The position numbers and the translations under genes were made by a program. Shown here one piece after another: positions 1 through 5,721 of a stretch of 6,444 nt of DNA; position 1 is the first letter of the stretch; every line of letters begins with the position of its first letter. Under the pieces are notes generated by a model. That model was not told where the DNA came from. It was given only the letters and a program-made list of their open reading frames with translations, and searched no databases. The stretch is from an uncultured Porphyromonadaceae bacterium (GTDB lineage Bacteria > Bacteroidota > Bacteroidia > Bacteroidales > Muribaculaceae): NCBI GenBank assembly GCA_947178655.1, contig CAMWZB010000061.1, positions 1 through 6,444 on the forward strand, given 5' to 3'.

Positions 1-35
1 AATAAGGAATTTACGCATTTTCTTATGTACTGTTT

Positions 36-1583
36 TTAATGTATTAAATCGAGATTACGGTTGATTTCAAGGACTTTGTCGGCTATATGCCGGTCATTGG
101 CAAGACGGGGAATCTTGCGTTGGCCTCCGAGTTTTCCGGATGTGCGCAGCCATGAGTCGAATACACCGGCAGAGAGAGAGACTATCTCGAGCCGGTCAAG
201 GAATATACCTCCGGCACGCTTGGCCTGATAGTCAGAGTTTACGTCCTGTAGCAGGCGGTCGAGCATATCGGCGAACGCCTCAGTTCCGCATGGAGGCTCG
301 GCCGACCATTCGATGAGCCACTGGTGATGTCCTCTCTGTCGGCCTTCGGCATATACGGGCGCGACAGTATAGTTGGCTACGGCAGCCCCGGTGGCCCTGC
401 ATGCTTCGGCTATTGCATGGTCAGTGTTCCACTCCATGACCTCCTCTCCGAAGGCGTTGATGAAACTGCTTGTTCGTCCGGCTATGCTGATGCGCAGAGG
501 CATTGTGCTCTCTACGCGGACAGTGTCGCCGATGAGATATCGCCACAGACCGTTGCACGCCGAAATGACCAGCGCGTATGTCCGTCCTTGCTCGGCCTCC
601 CAGGCCGGGATAGCCGCAGGAGCTCCGCTGTCGAGAGCTTCGAGAGGGATGAGCTCGTAGAATACGCCCACATCAGGGAGCAAAAGCATGCCCGGTTCAG
701 AGGGTGTATCCTGCGTGGCGAAGAACCCTTCGGAGGCGTTATAGTTCTCGGAGTAATGCATCTTTGAGACATCGGTGATGGCCTCGTACTGCCTGCGATA
801 CGGCTCGAAGGCTATACCTCCATGAAAGAATACCTCAAGGTCGGGCCACACGTCGTGGATGCTGTCGACTCCTTTGATCTGCATTATCCGTCTGAGAACT
901 CCCATGAACCAGGAAGGGACGCCGGAAATATTGGTGATGTTGTGGCGGGCTGCCTCTGTGGCTATGGCATCGAGCTTACGAGTCCAGTCAGGCATAAGGG
1001 CTATATCCTTGCCCGGGACACGGAAGAGTTCTACCAAGGGATTGACACGGTCGATGAGTGTGGCGGATAGGTCGCCTACACATACTCCCCGGGGCACGCC
1101 TGTCAGTTCATTGGCAAAACTGCCGCCGAGGATCAGGCACTTCCCTCCGAAAAGGCGGCTATCCGGGCTCCGGTCGAGATATGCCGCGACAGAACATGCC
1201 GCACCGGCATAATGGTTGTGCCGCAACGAGTCATCCGTGACCGGAATGAACTTGCTCTTGCCGCCGGAAGTTCCGGATGACTGCGCGAAACTGCGGCACC
1301 GGCCCGGCCAAAGAATGCCTGACTCTCCGCGAATCATGCGCATGACATCGGCCCTGATGTCCTCATATCCAACTATGGGCAGCGCGGCGGCAAAGTCGGC
1401 ATATGTGTGCAGGCGGCCGAATTCATATCGGCGGCCTACGGCGGTGTTCCGGGCCTTGTGCAGCAGACGTGCGAGCACACGGTGCTGGACAGCCTCGAAG
1501 TCGGACGGTGTACGGACCTTCTTCATCTTCGAGGCCAAGGGCCTGAAGATGAGGCGAGCCAGTGGAGTGAAGTCGACAGCCAT
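36..1583 (-). CDS. GH3-family acyl-adenylating enzyme (putative acyl-acid amido synthetase)
   Basis: This 515-residue protein belongs to the GH3 superfamily within the adenylate-forming (ANL) enzymes. Characterised plant members adenylate a carboxylic acid and transfer it to an amine, usually an amino acid; the substrate of bacterial members is generally unknown. The ATP-binding loop SSGTSGGKSKFIP is at residues 102-114, the second adenylate motif YNASEG at 281-286, and the third, GLWRYLIGDTVRV, at 345-357. The C-terminal subdomain ends with the basic stretch GKLGGQRKIPRL at about 483-494. Length is close to the family norm and no signal peptide is seen, so a cytoplasmic enzyme is expected. 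The ATG at 1583-1581 shares one base with the xseB stop (TGATG), which fixes the start and suggests translational coupling. It is the last gene of the leftward operon in this window. Family call is firm; the reaction and substrate are not known. Confidence 0.9.
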   Translation of the reverse strand: MAVDFTPLARLIFRPLASKMKKVRTPSDFEAVQHRVLARLLHKARNTAVGRRYEFGRLHTYADFAAALPIVGYEDIRADVMRMIRGESGILWPGRCRSFAQSSGTSGGKSKFIPVTDDSLRHNHYAGAACSVAAYLDRSPDSRLFGGKCLILGGSFANELTGVPRGVCVGDLSATLIDRVNPLVELFRVPGKDIALMPDWTRKLDAIATEAARHNITNISGVPSWFMGVLRRIMQIKGVDSIHDVWPDLEVFFHGGIAFEPYRRQYEAITDVSKMHYSENYNASEGFFATQDTPSEPGMLLLPDVGVFYELIPLEALDSGAPAAIPAWEAEQGRTYALVISACNGLWRYLIGDTVRVESTMPLRISIAGRTSSFINAFGEEVMEWNTDHAIAEACRATGAAVANYTVAPVYAEGRQRGHHQWLIEWSAEPPCGTEAFADMLDRLLQDVNSDYQAKRAGGIFLDRLEIVSLSAGVFDSWLRTSGKLGGQRKIPRLANDRHIADKVLEINRNLDLIH

Positions 1584-1804
1584 CAGTCCTCAATGGCATT
1601 ATCGAGCTGTGCCAGAACGTCGGCGAGCTCTGTTTCGGTGCGAGTGAGTCGGCTACGGCAGTATGCGAGCAGTTCGGCAGCTCGACGAGTCCGCTCGGCC
1701 AGAGTGTCGACATCGCATGATGTCGAGCGCAACTCGGCCAGAATGCTTTCGAGCTCTTCGAGCGCCTTATTGTATGTAAGTCCGGTGGTATCGTTATTCT
1801 CCAT
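1583..1804 (-). CDS. xseB: Exodeoxyribonuclease VII small subunit
   Basis: This 73-residue protein is the non-catalytic small subunit of exonuclease VII. Several copies bind the long helical arm of one XseA to form the cytoplasmic enzyme that cuts single-stranded DNA into short oligonucleotides. The family pattern is clear: LTYNKALEELESILAEL near residues 9-25, then a polar turn with CDVDTL, then a second helix with the ELLAYCRSRLTRTETEL segment at about 44-60. Length is typical (70-80 residues). It starts at ATG 1804-1802 inside the end of xseA (11-base overlap), and its TGA shares one base with the GH3 start, so it is embedded in a tightly coupled string. Identification is supported both by sequence and by adjacency to xseA. 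Confidence 0.95.
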   Translation of the reverse strand: MENNDTTGLTYNKALEELESILAELRSTSCDVDTLAERTRRAAELLAYCRSRLTRTETELADVLAQLDNAIED

Positions 1805-3056
1805 TGTTCAGTATTGATTGAGAGATTACTTGAGCACCGCGTGCGAAAGTGGTGGTCAGCACTGTTCCCGGTGCTACGGAGTCGCCGTCGGTCACCGCAT
1901 GACCTCCGGCACGAGTGATGGAATATCCGCGGCGGAGAGTCGCCTCGGGACTCAGGGCGTCGATGACCTGAGCGAGCGAGTCAAGACGGTCGCGACGTGC
2001 CGCGATGACGCGCCGGGCAGCATCGGCCACAGAAGCAGCCGCATCAGGCCCGACGCGGTGTCGGTTCCGCTCAAGAACAGCCATTGCCAGAGCCGGCAGG
2101 TTGCCCCGGCAGTACGCGAGCTGCTCGCGCTGAGCGGCTATGCGAGCCGTGACAGTGCGAAGTATCCCGGCTCCGACAGCACGGACGGCCCCGAGAGCGT
2201 CGGCCATGAGGCCGACAAGAAATTCGGCCGCGGCTGTAGGAGTCTTGACTCGTGTGTTGGCCACATAGTCAAGGACCGTGGTGTCGCGGTCGTGTCCTAT
2301 GCCGACAATCACGGGAAGGGGGAACTGCGCCACGTTGTAGGCCAGGTCGTAGTCATCGAATGAAGCGAGGTCGCTCACGGCGCCCCCGCCACGGATGATG
2401 ACCACACAGTCGAAGTCATCGATACGCTCCATGACACGGTCAAGTGCGGCTATGATGCTCGGTGCTGTACGCTCTCCCTGAAGTACCGCAGGGAAGAGCG
2501 TCGTGTCGAATGCAAGGCGGAAAGGATTGCAGTGCAGCTGGTGGACGAAGTCGCCGTATCCGGCGGCTCCGGCGGCCGATATGACTGCCACTCTGCGCGG
2601 AACCTGCGGCCACGGCAGATTATGGTTGATGTCATAGACCCCGTCATCCTGAAGCCGGGCGATGATTTCGGCACGTCGGCGCGCAAGGTCTCCCAAGGTG
2701 TAGTCGGGGTCTATATCACTGATGACGAGCGTGAGTCCGTATACAGGATGATAGTTGACACTGACTTTCGCCATTATCCGGATGTCCGAACGAAGCCGGC
2801 AGCCGGTGACGGCAGCAAAGCGGGCTCCGAGACGCGCGTATGCCGAAGCCCATATGACGGCCCGGCAGCGGGCTTCAGGCATGCCGGAGTCGGCGTCCTT
2901 CTGTATCAGCTCCATATAGCAGTGGCCGCCTGACGAGCGTACGTCAGACGTTTCGGCTGTGACCCACACATCCGACAGTCCGGGAGCCGCCGCAATTGTG
3001 TGCGACAGCCTCCGGGTGAGGTCTGAGAGCTTTATGGCATGACGCTGAGCAGACAT
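1794..3056 (-). CDS. xseA: Exodeoxyribonuclease VII large subunit
   Basis: This is the catalytic subunit of exonuclease VII, which degrades single-stranded DNA from both ends in repair and recombination. Numbering from the ATG at 3056 (420 residues), an N-terminal OB-fold covers about 10-115 (VWVTAETSDV..GGHCYMELIQ) and the catalytic domain follows from about 135. The conserved IIRGGGAVSDLASFDD (R222) and VGIGHDRDTT (H255, D258) have the same spacing as the catalytic R205, H238 and D241 reported for E. coli; D169 is the likely match to D155. TRVKTPTAAAEF and the C-terminal LSPEATLRRGYSI are also family hallmarks, and the region between them is the helical arm that binds XseB. A GTG at 3059 could add one residue, but the ATG at 3056 forms TGATG with the upstream stop and is preferred. 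It overlaps xseB by 11 bases. Confidence 0.95.
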   Translation of the reverse strand: MSAQRHAIKLSDLTRRLSHTIAAAPGLSDVWVTAETSDVRSSGGHCYMELIQKDADSGMPEARCRAVIWASAYARLGARFAAVTGCRLRSDIRIMAKVSVNYHPVYGLTLVISDIDPDYTLGDLARRRAEIIARLQDDGVYDINHNLPWPQVPRRVAVISAAGAAGYGDFVHQLHCNPFRLAFDTTLFPAVLQGERTAPSIIAALDRVMERIDDFDCVVIIRGGGAVSDLASFDDYDLAYNVAQFPLPVIVGIGHDRDTTVLDYVANTRVKTPTAAAEFLVGLMADALGAVRAVGAGILRTVTARIAAQREQLAYCRGNLPALAMAVLERNRHRVGPDAAASVADAARRVIAARRDRLDSLAQVIDALSPEATLRRGYSITRAGGHAVTDGDSVAPGTVLTTTFARGAQVISQSILNNGE

Positions 3057-3691
3057 CACTTCACTTCGCGAAAGGCGCCTTTGCCGTCATAGCGCATCTG
3101 CATCGACGGCCTCATGAGGTCGAGAGCGGCAGGACGCTCCTCTGCCGTGTAGTAATCGGCGACATTATTATACATTGTAAAATTTCCTGTCTCCGGGTCG
3201 AAGTCCGTTCTGACAAACATCATGGCCGGAATGTCGGCGGCATCCGTACGCCGGCGGTCTTTCTTCGGGATGAAGTCGGCAGCCGAAGGCATAGCCAGCG
3301 GCCCTTCGCCGACTAAAGGCTTCCAGTCAGTACTGAACAGACGGACACTGCTGTCGGCTATCGGAGTATGCACAGTCTCTATGAGCACAACCACAGTGTC
3401 GCCTTTCTGCTTGAGAAGACCGAGCTGTACTGTGCTGAGCTGACCGATCTCTATGACGAGCTTGTCAGGGTCGTTGAGAACCACACGTGCCGGCCCGTCG
3501 AAACTGTTCTTCGAGGGCGTGTCAACCCCGTGGTTGAAGTAATCGAGCATATCAAGCCTTGTGGCCGGTTTCAGCAGAGGCATGACCGCCGACGGCGCCG
3601 ACGCGAAGAAGTCCGCAGCCGAGCGCGCTTCTGCCGACGTCACAGACAGCAGAGCCACCAAAGCCATTATGATGTTTCGGAGTATGCGCAT
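3056..3691 (-). CDS. DUF3256 family secreted protein, function unknown
   Basis: This 211-residue protein resembles the DUF3256 family, which is found in Bacteroidetes and has no established function. Residues 1-22 look like a Sec signal peptide: basic start MRILRN, hydrophobic IIMALVALLSVTS, and a plausible cleavage after AEA. There is no lipobox cysteine, so a periplasmic or secreted soluble protein is expected. Family-like features in the mature part are FFASAPSAVMPLL (28-40), TRLDMLDYFNHG (44-55), the IGQLSTVQLGLL stretch (82-93), the VVVLIETVHTPIADSSVRLF segment (100-119) and W123. It starts 24 bases after the helicase stop and its TGA overlaps the xseA start, so it is cotranscribed with cytoplasmic nucleic-acid enzymes although it is exported. 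The family name is from memory of the pattern; no catalytic motif is visible. Confidence 0.8.
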   Translation of the reverse strand: MRILRNIIMALVALLSVTSAEARSAADFFASAPSAVMPLLKPATRLDMLDYFNHGVDTPSKNSFDGPARVVLNDPDKLVIEIGQLSTVQLGLLKQKGDTVVVLIETVHTPIADSSVRLFSTDWKPLVGEGPLAMPSAADFIPKKDRRRTDAADIPAMMFVRTDFDPETGNFTMYNNVADYYTAEERPAALDLMRPSMQMRYDGKGAFREVK

Positions 3692-3715
3692 AAGTGATTC
3701 GGAGATAAGAACTTG

Positions 3716-5428
3716 TTATACGGCTTTCTGCTTCTTGCCACCCTTGGCGGACTTCCTCGTTGAAGAAGCTGCATAGTTGCGGTCTTTGTCGGCAATTTCG
3801 CTGTATACCTTCTTGCCGAAGAATTCAAGTCCTTTCAGAGCGCTGACCACGCGGTGAGCGTCGCCTTTGCGGACATCGAAAAGCGAGTATGACGGCAGGA
3901 GGTCAATCCGGCCCACGTCAATTCTTGGCCCGGATATATTTTTATTGAGCATGTCGATGAGGTTGCCGGCGAAGAATCCGTCGCCCTTTCCAAGGTTGAC
4001 GTAAATACGCGCCATACCGCGCTCTGCGGTGCGGCGGTCTTTCTCTTTGTCAGTTCTGGGCCGGCTGTCCTTCTCCTTGCGCTCCTTGCGTGGCTTCTCG
4101 TCGATGAAGTCAATGTTCGGAGCGTCCTTGTAGTAGTTGAGCAGACGATTGAACTCCAGAGAGAACACCCTGCGGACAAGGTCCTCGGTGGTGAGCCACG
4201 AGAGCTTGCGGAGGACTCCGGGCATATAGCGGTCAATCTCGTCCACATTCACTTCCACTTTCTCGATCCGGTCGGCGAGACTGTACAGCTGCTTCTCTAT
4301 GATGTGCTCGGGAGTCGGCACTTCCTTTCGCTCAAAGGTCTTTCCGATGATGCGCTCTATCTCGCGCAGCCGGCCCTTCTCACGGGAGTGAATGATGGCC
4401 ACAGAGACACCGGTCTTTCCGGCTCGGCCCGTACGACCCGAACGGTGCGTGTATACTGCCGTATCCTCGGGCAGGCCGTAATTGATGACATGTGTAAGAT
4501 CGTCGACATCAAGTCCGCGGGCAGCAACGTCGGTGGCCACCAGAAGAGGCACGACCCGGTCGCGGAACTTCTTCATCACGATGTCGCGCTGCTGCTGCAA
4601 CAAGTCGCCGTGCAGAGCTTCGGCATTGTAGCCGTCACGGATGAGATTGTCTGCAATCTCCTGAGTATCACGGCGCGTGCGGCAGAAAATGATGCCATAT
4701 ATATTGGGCGAGTAGTCGACGACACGCTTCAGGGCGAGGTACTTGTCACGCGCGTTCACCATATAATATATGTGTCGGACGTTCTTGGCGCCTTCGTTGC
4801 GTGTGCCGACGACGACTTCCTTCGCATCCTTCATGAACCGCTTGGCTATGCGAGCCACTTCGGCCGGCATAGTGGCAGAGAACATGAGCATCTTCCTGTC
4901 GTCGGGCACATGTGTGAGGATATCGTTTATCGAGTCGACGAAACCCATATTGAGCATCTCGTCGGCTTCGTCGAGAACGACCGTATGAATGTCGGCAAGT
5001 TTCACCACTCCGCGGTTTATCAGGTCGATAAGACGTCCCGGTGTGGCGACGATGATCTGTACGCCCTGTCGCAGGGCTCTGATTTGGCTCTCGATACTGC
5101 TTCCACCGTATACGGGGAGGACAACCAGACCGTCGATATACTTCGAGAAGTCGGCCAGGTCACCGGCAATCTGCAGACACAGCTCACGCGTCGGCGCCAA
5201 TATAAGCGCCTGGGGAACACGCCTTGACGTGTCGACACGCTGAATGAGCGGGAGGCCGAACGCGGCCGTCTTTCCCGTGCCGGTCTGCGCCAGTGCCACC
5301 AGGTCGCTGTCGCCTGAAAGCAGTTCGGGAATCACTTTTTCTTGAACGGGCATCGGCGTCTCGAAGCCCATGTCGGCTATACCTCTCAAGAGGTCGTCGC
5401 TGACACCCAATTCTTTAAATGTAGTCAT
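3716..5428 (-). CDS. deaD: DEAD-box ATP-dependent RNA helicase with DbpA-like RNA-binding domain
   Basis: This 570-residue ATP-dependent RNA helicase is of the DeaD/CsdA type; relatives unwind short RNA duplexes in ribosome assembly and mRNA turnover, often under cold stress. All motifs are intact: Q motif GFETPMPVQ (21-29), Walker A AQTGTGKT (47-54), Ia PTREL (79-83), Ib TPGR (129-132), DEAD (153-156), SAT (184-186), IV IIFCRT (246-251), V ATDVAARGLDV (298-308) and VI HRSGRTGRAG (328-337). A charged Lys/Arg/Glu linker (about 445-470) leads to a DbpA-type RNA-binding domain (about 472-546: ARIYVNLGKGDGF..) and a Lys-rich tail. The ATG at 5428 is the only start after an in-frame TAA, with an A-rich leader and no Shine-Dalgarno site. 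It is the first gene of the leftward operon. Assignment as DeaD rather than another DEAD-box paralogue is likely but not certain. Confidence 0.93.
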   Translation of the reverse strand: MTTFKELGVSDDLLRGIADMGFETPMPVQEKVIPELLSGDSDLVALAQTGTGKTAAFGLPLIQRVDTSRRVPQALILAPTRELCLQIAGDLADFSKYIDGLVVLPVYGGSSIESQIRALRQGVQIIVATPGRLIDLINRGVVKLADIHTVVLDEADEMLNMGFVDSINDILTHVPDDRKMLMFSATMPAEVARIAKRFMKDAKEVVVGTRNEGAKNVRHIYYMVNARDKYLALKRVVDYSPNIYGIIFCRTRRDTQEIADNLIRDGYNAEALHGDLLQQQRDIVMKKFRDRVVPLLVATDVAARGLDVDDLTHVINYGLPEDTAVYTHRSGRTGRAGKTGVSVAIIHSREKGRLREIERIIGKTFERKEVPTPEHIIEKQLYSLADRIEKVEVNVDEIDRYMPGVLRKLSWLTTEDLVRRVFSLEFNRLLNYYKDAPNIDFIDEKPRKERKEKDSRPRTDKEKDRRTAERGMARIYVNLGKGDGFFAGNLIDMLNKNISGPRIDVGRIDLLPSYSLFDVRKGDAHRVVSALKGLEFFGKKVYSEIADKDRNYAASSTRKSAKGGKKQKAV

Positions 5429-5454
5429 TGATATATTTTCTTATTAATCATTCA

Positions 5455-5462
5455 CAAATATA
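5455..5462 (-). promoter_or_regulatory. Candidate -7 promoter element for the helicase operon
   Basis: Read on the minus strand, this is TATATTTG, a full match to the Bacteroidetes sigma-ABfr -7 consensus TAnnTTTG. It ends 26 bases before the helicase ATG, giving a short A-rich leader. A TTG at 5481-5479 (minus strand) lies 16 bases upstream, somewhat closer than the usual -33 element. The spacer is AT-rich, so chance matches occur, but position and orientation fit the only promoter-like site seen for the five-gene operon. Confidence 0.5.
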
Positions 5463-5524
5463 CAACAAATAAATCGAACAATAGTCCTACCCCGATAGCT
5501 TTTTTACATAATTTTGATAAATGG

Positions 5525-5547
5525 AGCCGTACGGCCGGCTGCCCGGC
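5525..5547. repeat. GC-rich overlapping palindromes in the divergent spacer
   Basis: GCCGTACGGC at 5526-5535 is a perfect 10-bp palindrome. AGCCG (5525-5529) and CGGCT (5536-5540) form an alternative inverted repeat, and GCCGG (5534-5538) with CCGGC (5543-5547) forms another. The patch is strikingly GC-rich inside an otherwise AT-rich spacer. There is no T-run after it on either strand, so it does not look like an intrinsic terminator. It could be an operator or RNA structure for either divergent transcript, or leftover coding DNA; none of these is proven. Confidence 0.45.
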
Positions 5548-5642
5548 ACCAACCGAAAAACCATGATTCAGATAGAAATTCATGACTAACAATAAATTTA
5601 ACATAATTTAAGAATTGGGGGGGTATTTTGTTAACTAATGTG

Positions 5643-5650
5643 TAACTTTG
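5643..5650 (+). promoter_or_regulatory. Candidate -7 promoter element for the PEGA-protein gene
   Basis: TAACTTTG matches the Bacteroidetes -7 consensus TAnnTTTG exactly. Transcription would begin near 5656-5658, leaving a leader of about 65 bases before the ATG at 5722. The -33 element is unclear: TTTG at 5627-5630 leaves only 12 bases of spacer, while TTG at 5615-5617 leaves 25. The usual -33 position falls on or beside the seven-G run. Confidence 0.55.
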
Positions 5651-5655
5651 CCGAT

Positions 5656-5681
5656 AAAAATGAATTCTAACCCTCATTTTT
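5656..5681 (+). promoter_or_regulatory. Stem-loop at the predicted 5' end of the PEGA-gene leader
   Basis: AAAAATGA (5656-5663) and TCATTTTT (5674-5681) are perfect 8-base reverse complements separated by a 10-base loop. The left arm starts just at the transcription start predicted from the TAACTTTG element. The stem is AT-rich and therefore weak. It could protect the 5' end of the mRNA or be fortuitous. It is too short and simple to be a riboswitch. Confidence 0.35.
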
Positions 5682-5721
5682 CATCATTTCTCACAGGTTC
5701 TACACCACTCTGACCCAAGTT

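Noticed and set aside
2..26. Weak hairpin (ATAAG with CTTAT) downstream of the GH3 stop as a possible terminator
   Set aside because: The stem is only five base pairs and AT-rich, with no GC core, and the window edge cuts off any following T-run, so a terminator cannot be supported.
324..767. Plus-strand and alternative minus-strand frames within the GH3 gene
   Set aside because: They overlap the conserved GH3 motifs in the correct frame and have no independent start context or domain signature.
1818..2363. A 181-codon plus-strand frame within xseA
   Set aside because: It lies opposite the catalytic and helical-arm regions of xseA, whose motifs and spacing are intact; the plus-strand product resembles nothing recognisable.
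4304..5227. A 307-codon open frame on the plus strand opposite the helicase gene
   Set aside because: The minus-strand helicase has every conserved motif across this interval. The plus-strand translation shows no domain pattern and arises from the GC-rich codon bias of the true gene.
5525..5547. GC-rich palindromes as an intrinsic terminator
   Set aside because: Neither strand has a T-run after the stem, and there is no gene ending at this position on either strand.
5593..5610. TAAATT / AATTTA inverted repeat in the spacer
   Set aside because: It is six base pairs of pure A/T in a very AT-rich stretch, which is expected by chance.
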